Of a stretch of DNA of 64,000 nucleotides, positions 11,483 through 21,898 are shown one piece after another (the first letter of the stretch is position 1; each line of letters begins with the position of its first letter). Origin of the DNA: Brucella oryzae (lineage in GTDB: Bacteria > Pseudomonadota > Alphaproteobacteria > Rhizobiales > Rhizobiaceae); contig JAAVLL010000004.1 of NCBI GenBank assembly GCA_012103035.1, positions 62,001 through 126,000 of the forward strand, given 5' to 3'. Made by a program: the position numbers and the translations under genes. The notes below the pieces were generated by a model, which worked only from the letters and a program-made list of their open reading frames with translations, was not told the origin of the DNA and did not search any database.

Positions 11483-12207
11483 TCAGATTTCTTGGGCGAC
11501 AAACTTTTGATAGCCTTTTGCCCTCAAGTCGCAGGCGGACATTGTCCGCAGCCGTAGCCCCAGTCATGAAGTTCTCCACGCTCGCCAAGATAGCAGGTGT
11601 GGCTTTCCCGCACGATCAGATCGACGAGGTTCCGGCCGCCTAGGTCCTTCGCCAACTGCCAGGTCTGCGCCTTGTCGATCCACATCAACGGTGTATCGAG
11701 GACGAACCGCTTCTCCATGCCGATATTGAGCGCCACTTGCAGCGCCTTGATCGTATCGTCCCGGCAGTCCGGATAACCAGAATAATCTGTCTCGCACATG
11801 CCACCGACGATATGTTTCAGACCTCGACGATAGGCCAACGCTGCAGCGAAGGTCAGGAATATCAAATTTCGGCCGGGAACGAACGTGTTAGGGAGGCCCG
11901 ATTCCGCCATCTCGATCTGCATACCGCTCGTCAGCGCGGTATCGGAGATTTCGCCCAGTGCGGCGAGTGAAATCGTATGATCATCGCCAAGCCGATCCGC
12001 CCAGATCGGGTTGATGTTGCGCATCTGAACTCGCAGCGTATCCCTGCATTCGAGTTCAATTCGGTGGCGTTGACCGTAATCGAATCCAACCGTTTCAACG
12101 CGCTCGAACCGATCGAGCGCCCAGGCAAGGCAAGTGGTCGAGTCTTGACCGCCTGAAAACAGCACCAATGCAGTGGACGACATGGCGAGCTCGTTATTCA
12201 CCTTCAT
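11483..12207 (-). CDS. queC: 7-cyano-7-deazaguanine synthase QueC
   Basis: QueC converts 7-carboxy-7-deazaguanine to preQ0 using ATP and ammonia. The PP-loop motif [15 protein letters not shown] is at residues 17-31, and conserved [11 protein letters not shown] and [16 protein letters not shown] follow. The zinc-binding Cys set (C in SHTCYLGE, then GCGQCPAC) is visible at the C-terminus after one missing base near 11530 is restored; the repaired protein ends at 11483. The ATG at 12207 has an upstream purine run; [12 protein letters not shown] at 12183 is an equally good start. It sits between queD and the transporter. A dedicated copy here supplies preQ0 for DNA modification (inference from context). 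Confidence 0.92.
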
Positions 12208-12249
12208 ACTCCGCCCAGCAGGCCGGCGTCTCGAACACCTTTACCGAAT

Positions 12250-12548
12250 TTAATTCCCGAGAAGCGGCTTGACCTTTTTCCATATCCAGACGGCGATGTT
12301 CTCTGCCGTTGGGTTTTCTAGACCTTCGATATCGTTAAGTGTATGATGATCGAGGCTTTTAAGAACCGGCCCAAAGACTTTCTCCACATCAAAAAGTCGA
12401 TCACGAAGCCGGTCTTAGCATCGACGGTGCCTTTAAGTTGCAACTCGACACGATAGGAATGACCATGCATGCGATGGCACTTATGCGTCGAAGGCACGTG
12501 AGGAAGTTGGTGAGCAGCCTCGAATGTGAAAGCTTGAGTGATTTTCAT
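12250..12548 (-). CDS. queD: 6-carboxytetrahydropterin synthase QueD (one frameshift)
   Basis: QueD converts dihydroneopterin triphosphate to 6-carboxytetrahydropterin, the first dedicated step toward preQ0. The zinc ligands and catalytic Cys are present: H13 in [10 protein letters not shown]24 and the H28-G-H30 pair in CHRMHGHSY. One T appears missing in a T5 run near 12395. Restoring it gives the usual C-terminal DHHTLND and NPTAENIA motifs and a stop at 12250, about 98 residues, short but normal for QueD. The ATG overlaps the queE stop (ATGA). Confidence 0.92.
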
Positions 12549-13176
12549 GGGATACCGATCATTTTGTGGGTTTGAAGACTGAGGCGCCAGCGCGGATTTT
12601 CAAGGCAGAATGCCGTCACGGCAGCGATGTTTTCCTGCTGTTCCGCTCCGTCCATTGGCTGCAAAAATAATGCTCGAAGTCGAGTTCAGGCAAATCGTCA
12701 GGAAGCAAATTGGACTGCGGGTAGACCAGTTTCAATTCACTTCCCGATCTCAGATTGAATGGTGCCCCGGCCTTCGGGCTGACGCAAATCCAGTCGATTC
12801 CTTGAGGAGGCTCGATCGTTCCATTTGTTTCAATGGCGATTTCGAAATCTTGAGCGTGAACCGCCGCAATCAGCGCTTCGTCGATCTGTAGAAGTGGTTC
12901 GCCGCCCGTAAAGACGACATATCGTCTGGTTTGTCCGCTACCCCAGGCGTGAGCGATTGCGCTAGCGAGTTCTGATGCATCGCGAAACTTGCCGCCACCA
13001 TCGCCATTCGTGCCGATAAAGTCGGTGTCGCAGAACTGACAGATTGCTTTATGGCGATCCTCTTCACGTCCGGACCAAAGGTTGCAGCCGGCAAATCGGC
13101 AGAACACGGCTGCTCTACCTGCCTGGGCACCTTCTCCCTGGAGCGTTTTGAACAGTTCCTTGACCGCGTAACTCAT
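12545..13176 (-). CDS. queE: 7-carboxy-7-deazaguanine synthase QueE (one frameshift)
   Basis: Radical-SAM enzyme that makes 7-carboxy-7-deazaguanine from 6-carboxytetrahydropterin. It has the QueE-type cluster C31-x14-C46-x2-C49 (GCNLW...CQFCDTDF) instead of Cx3Cx2C, the [13 protein letters not shown] start, and TGGEPLLQ. Near 12662 a run of five A on the plus strand should be six. With that base restored the reading ends YFLQPMDG...THKMIGIP and its stop overlaps the queD ATG. The start (TAATG) overlaps the stop of the upstream DGQHR gene. This is the clearest proof that at least some breaks here are homopolymer indels. Confidence 0.93.
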
Positions 13177-14287
13177 TAGAAACCTGCCACTGCCTGGTTT
13201 GGTTTGTCTGCGCCTGCCTGACCCTCGTTGCGTCGACGTCGAACATCAGCGCGCACGATGCCGACGAGGTACTGAGCGAGCGTGACGATGTCTCGGTTGA
13301 CGTTTTGAACAGACTTCCAATGCCGCTTGTCGTTTTCCGCAAAATTCCATTCGCCAGACGTCCAGGCGCTCTTGTCGACCAAACATGCTATTCCTCGGGC
13401 GAAGTCATCAAACGTTCTGGCACCGTCGAGGAGAACCAGAATTTCCATGACATAGCCGAGGGACATGATACCCGCCCCATGTACAAGGCGCGACGTCTTG
13501 GGCGTATGGTCTTTCCATGCGTCCTTGAAGACATATTGAACCGCTTGGTAAAAATCGCTGATCAACTTGAAGCAGAGGTCGGCGCCGTCGGGTTCGCGGA
13601 TCAATTCACGCATGACGCCGTCGCTCAGTGAATTGATGATGACGCGCTGGATCGCCGTATCTCGAATGAGGCCGCCTGGGTTAGTGTGCTGGTAGATCTG
13701 GCCTTCGAGCGAGGAACTCTTGTCGTAGTTCAAGCGGGCTGCGATATCGGCCGCGACCGAACGATCACCTAGACGGCGCGGCAAGCCAGTCACGGTCGGT
13801 AGCAGTTCATAAATCAGCGACTTTGGAAGCGGCCGCGTGTTGTTGATCAGCACAAATTGACGGCGAAGCTCCTCGTCATCGCGGCAGATGATGGCCGAGA
13901 CAAAACCTGGAAATCCTTTTCGACCACCTGGCTGAGCGCGGTCAGACGCTGCTGTCCGTCGACAATCAAGCCAGGCGCACCCGCCGCGGTGTCGATTTCG
14001 ACCAAGCACCGGCCATCATTATCCTCGTCGCTTATTTCAACATTGCTGGTGAAGGCCACGACGATCGGGTTTGGCAGGATCGCCTCGGGTTTTCGAGATA
14101 ATCGCGAATCTCCGGATATGGCCCGCAATCTGCGGGCGCTGAAATCCACTCAAGCCACCCTCTGCATCGCGCGCGACCCGTTCGATGACCGCGAATTTTG
14201 CAATTCAGACGCCAGCGCTGCAAATGAAAGAACTGTGTGCGCTTCGCTCTGTCTGGCTCTGATCGCTGGAAATCTTAGAATTGTCAT
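13176..14287 (-). CDS. DGQHR-domain protein, second DpdB-like paralogue (frameshifted)
   Basis: About 370 residues. The start MTILRFPAIRARQSEAH, then GFQRPQIAGHI, AILPNPIVVAF and the signature IVDGQQRLTALSQ (near 13950), then QFVLINNTRPLPKSLIYELLP, place it in the DGQHR/DndB-like family to which DpdB belongs. DpdB works with DpdA during 7-deazaguanine insertion into DNA (established for Salmonella). Frame breaks near 14180, 14110 and 13930. It is a distant paralogue of the gene at 15560-16682; both share GFQRxxIxxHI, DGQQR and a WKDHTPKTSRLVH/WGKQPTESRLMH element. The start lies inside the 3' end of dpdA (83-base overlap) and the stop overlaps queE. Confidence 0.83.
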
Positions 14288-15563
14288 TTCGCCCACTATT
14301 GCTCGGGAGTTGGTCAACGAGGGCGTTGTAGACCCCAGATTATGGATTCCGCGCCGCTTATTGCGGTTGCTGGCACGGAAGATCACCACTTCAATTGAAA
14401 GTGACGAACAGATAGGGCAGGCGCACTGCTTCCATGGTTTGTCACTTAGCGTCCGCTTATATCTATCTCTCAGATCCTTGACCGCTTTTGCACCGGGCAA
14501 TTCACTGATTGTTTCGCCCATGACGGCAGGGGTCGCATAGGCGAGCACCGTATCGAGCGTTTCTTCGAGTTCGGCCTGCCCGCGGTCATAGGATCTAAGC
14601 GCTGCGAGTGCATTTTTTCCATCGCCACCAACTGTTCCTGGTTGAGGGCGCCGCGTTTGGCAAGCCTCATCAACTTGGGATTTTCGTGCCTGGGGTACTC
14701 GGATGGCGGTGTAATAATCGAGTTTCCCTGACTTGTTTGGTAGATAATAATTCGATTTGGCGTCCTTGAAGGCACGGATCAAAGGTGATGTCGTGTCGAA
14801 ACTTGTTACATTGAAGGGACCGAAGGTGTCGATCTCGTCGGCTTTTGCAAAGCCGAGGATATGAAGACGCGTGTTTTGGGGATCACCTCACGGATTGCAG
14901 CAAGGCAGGCTTTGATCTGTGAAGCTTTCAAAGGGACTGTACCGCCGAGGGCCAGATAATCGTAGCCCATCGCGACCAGTCGCCGGGCGCCTTCAGCCAT
15001 GCTCCCGGGGACCATCCCTGGATGACACCCAGGGGCGTGAATCGATTTGACATATGCTGGGTTGAAGTTCGGAACGCCGACGCGTTCTCAAGCGTGATCT
15101 CGAAACGCCGGCGAGCCTCCTCCGTGCCTCCCTCGAAACCTTTCAGGCTTTCGTCGAAGTCAAAAATGATATGGTCGACCGAACATCCGTGCGTAAATCT
15201 TGCGTCGTCGTAGAATTCCGCGGTGTCGTCGGGTGTGTAAGGCGGCTTGTCTTCTTTGTGGTAAGTGAACGCTCCGCAGTCGCCAAAGATGGGCAGTCGT
15301 TCGAACTGCGGTGTGTCAAGACGCAGGAATTCGCGCGCTCCGACTCTACGAAAACGCATGGCCTGAGCTTCGGTATATTTTCCGCCGACGGCAGCGCCCC
15401 GACAATCCCGCGAGACACCAGCATTCCTTGGTAGGGTGCATAGCCCATAATCTCGTGCGGATAGGCATCATCCCAGTAAGGGTCCTCCCTTCCGAGTAAC
15501 GATCTCTGAGGAAATCATAGCCGGATCGACGTGATCGAGACTGTCAGCAAAAATGAATTTCAT
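14205..15563 (-). CDS. dpdA: DpdA-type DNA 7-deazaguanine transglycosylase (frameshifted)
   Basis: A tRNA-guanine-transglycosylase homologue of about 450 residues that exchanges guanine for preQ0 in DNA (function established for DpdA). Family-specific features: start MKFIFADSLDHVDP, then YPHEIMGYAPYQGMLVSRGIVG, GDCGAFTY (near 15280), HIIFDFD (near 15175), and SFDTTSPLIRAF with the Asp expected to be the nucleophile (near 14795). The zinc motif C-x-C-x2-C followed by NKRRGIH is near 14430-14345. Frame breaks near 15500, 15340, 15000, 14850, 14700 and 14340. The ATG at 15563 overlaps the stop of the upstream DpdB-like gene (ATGA). It is the defining gene of the island. Confidence 0.9.
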
Positions 15564-16682
15564 CGTGCCGGCCTCGATAGCTTGCGGTCAAGTTGCATCA
15601 GATGCTCTGCGAGCAATCGGTTGTGTTGTGGCGTCCCCTGGATTTCATTCCACTTTAGTCCAAGCCCTTCCCATGTTCCTTCCGTCCACGCGCAGAGTGG
15701 TGCGATCCTCTGCAGCGCCTCTCGGACCTCGGTTTCGGGTGTCAACGAACTGTCGGCCCGCAGCATGACCTGGTCCATAAGTGCGCCAACTGCCTTGATA
15801 CCGGCTGAATGCATTAACCGGCTTTCAGTTGGCTGCTTTCCCCAAGCGTCTGGAAAAATATCGCGAACGGCTGACCAGTAGAGGACAAGCGCCTCATACA
15901 TGGCATCTGGGTTATAGATGTCAGGCAGGAGATATTGGCTCAATGCGCCATGAGGCCCTTTGAGATTCTTCCTAATAGCATCAATGAGAGCAGTATCGTT
16001 GACCACACTCTGTTCGTTGCCTGTGTCGGAGGCCCGGCGGATCAACCGATAGAATGGAGATTTCTGTTGCCTATTGAGGAGCGTGCACAGCTTCGCTTGG
16101 CAGACGGTTCGCCGATAAATCCTTCGGCAAAAGTGTTCCGACCTCTGGAAGCAACTCGTTAATCAATCGGACATCAAGCGCTTTAACTTTGTTGACCAGG
16201 ATAAACTGTTCTCTGTGGACCTGGACGTCCTGAGATACGAAACCTACGACTGGAACTGGAAAACGACTGTCCTTGGCTTTTGCTAGAGCGAGCGAGCGCT
16301 GCTGCCCGTCCACAATCCAGGCGGCGCGATGGCCGTCCTTGCCGACCGGAATGCTCAGTGTCCCCGATTGAGAAACTTCAGTCAGGCCATTTGGCTTTGG
16401 GCCACGTGAAACGTCAAAAGTAACGCCGGAAGAAAGCGCCAAAGTTATCGCGTTTGGAAAGAGAACGGGGCCGCTGTCGAGAAATTCGATAATTGACTTC
16501 ACGTGGCTTCGGATTTCCTTGCGCTGGAAACCCTTCAAGTCCTTCTCGTCCCGGTGGATTCGGCTAATATCAGCGATCCGAGTGAGGTCTGAACCGTGCA
16601 GGAAGAACGCGTATACGTCGACCCCGTCGCCCTGCTGCGTCCTAACCGCACGAACCATGAGATTGTTCGAATCAGCGCTCAT
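15560..16682 (-). CDS. DGQHR-domain protein, DpdB-like (one frameshift)
   Basis: About 373 residues: KDLKGFQRKEIRSHVKSI, LFPNAITLAL, the signature WIVDGQQRSLALAKA (near 16310), and REQFILVNKVKALDVRLINELLP. This is the DndB/DpdB family; DpdB is required with DpdA for inserting preQ0 into DNA. One frame break near 16080. A good ribosome-binding site (GGAAGGAG) lies 6-13 bases before the ATG at 16682. Its stop overlaps the dpdA start, so the two are translationally coupled. I regard this copy as the orthologous dpdB because it sits immediately before dpdA, but the second copy could equally be it. Confidence 0.85.
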
Positions 16683-16745
16683 CTGCTTTCTCCTTCCGGA
16701 TATCCGCTACAAGATTTGAAAAGCGCTTCTGCTCGCATGCGATGT

Positions 16746-17584
16746 TTAGTTCGTCGCGCAGTATTCGTAAAAGCGTTGTTGACCGCCCCCGGCACGCGTC
16801 CAGTTGGTGCGGACAATGGATTTAACCTCTTCGTCCGACTTTCGGACACCGGCCTTGCCGTCGGGCGTGTCCATGTTGCCAACGATGCCTCGACTTGCTC
16901 GCGATGAACGCGGCTGGAAGAATGCGGGTTTTGACGAGTATTTCTTCAACGAAGTGACGTGCTGCTCGTGATGCGAAATCCGATCGGGTTCCAGGTAAAC
17001 TGCTTTCCGGACCATCCAGGCGATCATCATAAGGAAGACGAGCGCTTTCCAGTCGCGGATTGAGATGGGGAACATTCCGCCCGCCAACGATCCTGATTCT
17101 TTCGCACAAACGGTTCGAGATATCGTCGAGTGCGGGTGCGACCATGCGCAGATAGGCCGAGGGCAAGGCGATCAGAATTATCCCGCTACTGCGATTGAGA
17201 GCCGCCCTCAAAGCCTCGTGGCCACCAAGCGCCCCCACCAGTCTGCATCACCATGCCCCTCGAGTTTATCGAGAACGCAATCGTCGCCGCCGCGAGAGAC
17301 AGTAAGATTATATGAAGGGATTACCTGCTGGCTATGGATCAGTCCAAGCCCAGCAGAAACGATGTGAAGCTCGGCTTGAGCAATGCGCGCTGCTAACTTG
17401 GCCTCGACGAACGAGCGGCCACAATAGATATCTTCCGCAGGAACCCGTTCCTCAGCTTTTGCTATTCGGTCATTCCACGACTTGACGACAGCCTGCAAAG
17501 AGCCCTGCGACAGGTCTCGGGCGCATAACAAAGGGCTGGGGTAACCCGCTTTCTTTGCGTGCAGGCGGTGAAGACAATTGGCAT
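16746..17584 (-). CDS. YaaA/DUF6884-like protein, candidate DpdC (frameshifted)
   Basis: First gene of the modification operon. The repaired start is MPIVFTACTQRKRVTPAL (ATG at 17584). It is followed by AEDIYCGRSFVEAKLAARIAQ, then HIVSAGLGLIHSQQVIPSYNLT (near 17370-17310). That combination (short strand ending in C-x-K/R-K, 'Y.G..F', 'SAGLGLI...P.Y') is the pattern of YaaA/DUF6884-type proteins. DpdC, which converts DNA-bound preQ0 to 7-amido-7-deazaguanine, has been linked to that superfamily as I recall, so the dpdC assignment is by recall plus context. Frame breaks near 17530, 17225 and 17070; the C-terminal end at 16746 (QRFYEYCATN) is less certain. Confidence 0.6.
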
Positions 17585-18181
17585 AACGGGCGTCTCAGTG
17601 GGCGTCGCCCATTTACTGGAGTAACTAGGGTGGTCGTATCAATAACTGCGAATTCCTCGTCAGGTCAATACAGAAACTGCAGGCATCGGTTAGAATGACC
17701 CAAATTACTGCGGATTATGAAATCTCCTTCAATGCAGTTTCCCCATGATATCCAAGTTTTCATGTGATCTGGTTGTAATCATTCCGCTCAACATGGCAGA
17801 ATCGGTCCCGACTGCACCGGGTTCGAACGCGGCGCACGGACTTGATTCTCGCCGCACGGCGCCGGTAATTTCTTCAGAACCGACGACCTGCGGCAGTTGG
17901 CAGCAGATACGGAGTTGGTTCATATGAACTCAACCCCAACAACGTTGCCGATATTCTTGGAAAGGTGACGAGTGGGCTTGAGGTTCGCTTCTTCAGCGCT
18001 AACGCTGATGTTTTGGAACTCCACGACGCTTACAAGAACGGCGTACAGAGGGAAAAGCGCCAACGACTGAGATCGCCTGATCAATTGTCTGGCGAGGTTC
18101 GGATCGAACTTCGATGAAGTGAAAGAGCGGATGCGTGTAAAACCGCTCCCATAAGGTGGCGAATGTTGGGCGCGGTTCTCT
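17585..18181. other. Gap between integrase gene and Dpd operon; no convincing gene
   Basis: Two short minus-strand frames overlap here by ATGA (one ending at 17920, one from 17923 to 17729), but neither resembles a known protein or shows a clear ribosome-binding site. The gap should hold the promoter of the Dpd operon. A GGTTCGAAC stretch near 17820 resembles a tRNA T-loop but has no matching stems. Confidence 0.35.
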
Positions 18182-20514
18182 TCACGCTTCCATCCAGACC
18201 TGATTAAGTATCTTAGCGGCCAGCGCGGCCTTATCCTGCGGCAGAAATCGCCCGTAGTGGCTCGCCACCATGTCCGGCGTATCCTGGATTGCATAGCTCG
18301 CCTGTTCGTAGGAGCCAGTCTGCTTCAAGATATGAGTGGCCAGGACGTCCCGGACGTTGTGCGGACCATGGGGAAGCAATCCCCTTATCGCGCCTCGGTC
18401 GGTATAAGGGTTATAGATACCGTATCGCTGAATTGTGAGCCGCCAAGCCTCGTAGAATGTCGTTTGGTCATAAGCTGCATCCTTGCTGTTTGTTTTACAG
18501 TTTTGACAAATAGCGTGCCCGGATCGCGGGCATTTCTCAACAAGACCGCCCGGTGCCGTTCAATGTAATCATTCAGGAATTTATAGAGGTCGAGCAGATC
18601 GGGTAAAACCAGACGAAACGGCTTCGAACCGAAGAAAGACGAATTTGCGTTCTTGAACGCGTTGGAAGGAATGAGCACTTCCCAGCCCTGGTCTCGGTCG
18701 CTCCAGCGGATTTCTCCGCGTTTCATATCCTCCAGACGTCGCTCCGGTGTCGGGAAATGTCCACGGGGCAGACAAGAAGCTGTCGGAGATCTTTGACGCA
18801 AGCCGAGATGCAATCCAAGCCGCAGCATCAGAAAGGAGCGAACCGCTTCTGCCGCGGGAACCGGATAGCGGTTTTCATCAGGTAATCGTTTAATTATCTC
18901 GTCCGTTATTTTCCGATATTCGGCAAGTGGACTATCGGCTTCCAAAACGCACATGATCGGTTCGAACGGATCCCGGTGAACTCGCATCACGCGCTGGATT
19001 TCTCTGGAGCGGTGCGTTGCGTGCTTAAAGCACTCCGCGCATGCCCCATGCCAATCCTGCTGTGCAAAATCGATTTCCTCTACGGTCACCAATCCTGGAA
19101 CAGGCTGCAGCCCTCTGGCTAATTCAGCATGTTGCCACATCCAACCGGTTTCGGGCCGTGTCATGCCGAGTATCGCGCTCAGCATGTCCTGCTCCCACGA
19201 TGTGTAAAAGCCGCGTCGCTTTTCTCGCCACTGAAGGTACCAGTCCCAAATACCAGGAAAGACCAGCAAGCCGAACGTTATTTGCCGCAGAGGAATACCT
19301 CGCCCCTGACTTCACTATCTGGAGAAGCAGCAAGGGCGCCGAATAAAAGTCCAAGATGCTCAACTTTTGAGACGCAGTTTCTTCTCCCCAAACACCGTTT
19401 CTCTGAAAACCAACTGATGTCAGGGTTGCTGTCTTAAACCGCACAAGGTTGGCCATTTCCATCGCCAGGCGGGGTGGAGCGTCCACAACGCCTGCAAGCA
19501 GATCGGGATCTTCGATAAAATCATCTTCATCCACACTTCCTTCGAAATCTAAAGTTTCCGATCTAGTGCGTGGTGACAATACTGCGCCGTAAGAAATTCC
19601 GGGAACCGGATCGCATATCTCTGTTTGGACGCCTTCCTCTGAAACTGGCGATAATCAGTCGAGCCCGATATGATCACACGCCGGACCCATTCGAGGATCT
19701 CTTCCCGTTTGCTAAGGGAAAGCTGATTAAAGTCGTCTGGTAAATGCCAGACAATGCGCCGCCGTTCGGCGGCACTAACATCGCTGCCGAGGTCGTGACC
19801 GTATATTGATCGTACCTGATGAGGCAGCCTGGATTTAAAATAACCTTCAGGGAGACGATATCGCTTTTCTAATCTCGTAAGAACGTCGAAGCTTTCGGCA
19901 GAGCGTGGCGTCTTCGTTCCATTCACCCAATTCGCTATCGTGCGGATGTCGAAAATCTCATGCTGTTTTATAATTGCGCGGTGGAGGCGCCAGTAGGTCT
20001 CACCGAACCTGCGCATATGATAATTCAAGGCCTGCTGGAAAGTCTGCGGATCTTCGGTCCACGCAAACAGCGGTTCCGGAAACTCCTCAATAGGATCCGC
20101 CGGCGCTAAACCGGGCGACTCTGGACGCACAGGAATTCTCACCGAGGCCGGGGCCCGGTCCTGCTTTGGCAAACGCATGGCGGGGCGACGATCACGTATT
20201 TTATGTTTTGGCGCAGTTTGATCGGATTGGGGAACGCTATTGTCGACCCATCGAATTAGGGCTTCTAATGCAGGCCGAATAATATTCTTCAGCTTCCCTG
20301 TTAACTCACAATCCACCCGGCTTTCCGATGCGAATGATAACCAGTCTATCTGGCTTCGGCGCATTGGAGGCTTTCGGTGCTGGACAATCAAATCATCGAG
20401 GTATGACTTGATCATATCGAGTATTTCTTCGGACACATGCGGCATGACGCGTTTGTCGCAGAATTCAGAGATCATATTCCGAAATTGAAGAGGTGAAGAA
20501 GTCTGTGTTTTCAT
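18182..20514 (-). CDS. Large tyrosine-recombinase-like integrase of a genomic island (frameshifted)
   Basis: About 780 residues. The N-terminal 300 residues are unassigned. The C-terminal part carries a recombinase core: the first Arg in LGLHLGLRQR (near 18800), H-N-V-R (near 18365) and the terminal S-H-Y-G-R-F with the probable nucleophile Tyr (near 18255). Frame breaks near 19575, 19265 and 18385. It is transcribed in the same direction as the Dpd genes and lies at the junction with apparent core chromosome, so it is the likely mobilising enzyme of the island (inference). The start MKTQTSSPLQF at 20514 is the only ATG upstream of conserved-looking sequence. Confidence 0.75.
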
Positions 20515-21170
20515 TGCAGTCCAAATTGCTAAATTGACCGGCTTCTTGCCGGGGCGTGGGCTGCTAATGTGAATTGATTAATCAATTCTGAAGCTTACAG
20601 AAATTATCGGGGATGCCTGAGGTTCATGTCCCTTCAAGGCGTTGCGGATGGGATGCTGTACGGTTTACTCGGTGGTGCATCGCCAGCTTATCTCGCGCCG
20701 AAGATCAGGCAATTGGTCGCCGATTTCGCTGATGAATGGCTCAGCGACGTCCCCGCCGCATTGAGACTTAAACCCGGAAGCTTTCAGTTCCCTGTGGCCC
20801 AAAATAGGACGCGCACCTCGAAGCCTGAACAGAGCCAACTTATAATTGCGACATCACCGGAAGCACGTCACTGCAAATGCATCAGGCGGTTGATGTGCTG
20901 AGATTTCACGCCTGACGCAAATTGAACAGGGTTGTTGAGGTCGCAGTTTATCGTCGTGAGATCATAGCGTTTCACATTTTCGCAGTAAACAAACGGGTTG
21001 TCTTGTTTGTTTGTTGACACCCAGTCGACATCAAGTCATCTTCTGCTGCAGTGGGCAATAACGTCCACGCAGGGGAACAGGTGATCAATCCGTTTAGCTC
21101 GTCGATAATTTTCGACATAGGTGAGTTAGAAGCACCTTTCTTCCTAATTCAAAATCAGAAAGGAAGTATC
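20515..21170. other. Island/chromosome junction region, no convincing gene
   Basis: A plus-strand frame at 20626-20901 (91 codons) matches nothing I recognise and has no good ribosome-binding site. Near 20990-21015 there is a run of repeated GTTTGT/AAACAA units that could be a regulator site for the following hydrolase gene. If the island has an attachment site, this is where its edge should be. Confidence 0.35.
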
Positions 21171-21789
21171 GTGTTACGCGATGAATATGAATCTGCTGGC
21201 TATGGCGAGGTTGCGGTCGGATATGGGAAACGTCCCGCAATTCTGGTTATCGATTTTCAAAAATCTCACACATCGCAAGAATATCCTTTTGGCGGCAAGC
21301 CACTCGCAGTAAGAGCGCTTGAGAATACCCGCAAACTTCGATGTAGCGCGACCACTTTCGATCCCGGTGGCAGTCTGTTTCACAGCATATCAGAGTGAGC
21401 GCGACATGCCGTTCTGGAAAATCAAGCCAGTACGCGATAACTACATTATGCCCAACGATGCGATCCAACTCGAAGATAACCTCGTAGACTCGTCATATGA
21501 TCTGGTTATTCGTAAGACGGGGCCATCGATGTTCTATGAAACAAAGGTTGAGCCATTTCTTACAAAAGCATCCGTAGATACCGTTATCGTAACTGGCGTG
21601 AATACGAGCGGTTGTATCAGAGCGACTGTTATTGATAGTTTCCAGCGCGGCTATCGAACGATTGTTCCTGAAGACTGCGTCGGTGATGTTGAAGAAGGTC
21701 CGCATCGAGACAATCTACGGGATGTAGGACGGCGTTACGCTGACGTCGTCGATTTGGAAAGTGTCCTCGCATACTTCAAAACACTTTAG
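21171..21789 (+). CDS. Isochorismatase-family (N-carbamoylsarcosine amidase-like) cysteine hydrolase (frameshifted)
   Basis: About 205 residues. PAILVIDFQK carries the catalytic Asp (near 21250), IRKTG the Lys region (near 21515), and TGVNTSGCIRATVIDSFQRGYR the nucleophile Cys (near 21615). This triad defines the isochorismatase-like amidohydrolases. One or two frame breaks near 21335-21370. Start: GTG at 21171 with AGAAAGGAAG upstream. It lies just before a TetR gene and the amidohydrolase/ABC transporter operon and may act on the same imported compound. Confidence 0.8.
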
Positions 21790-21898
21790 AAACTGACACG
21801 TCTCCCTCTCGTGTGTTAAATTCATGAGAGGGATAGAATGGATAAACACCTAACGAATGTTGGAAATTCATTCCTCTTTGGTATCAGCCGGATCAACT

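Noticed and set aside
13176-16682. Reading the DGQHR proteins as DndB of a phosphorothioation (Dnd) system
   Set aside because: No DndA/C/D/E genes are present, while DpdA and preQ0 genes are adjacent, so the DpdB reading is preferred.
17810-17840. A tRNA-like GGTTCGAAC
   Set aside because: The flanking bases do not pair as a T-stem and no acceptor or anticodon arm can be drawn.
20626-20901. A 91-codon plus-strand gene at the island edge
   Set aside because: No ribosome-binding site, no recognisable motif and unusual composition; kept only as part of the gap.
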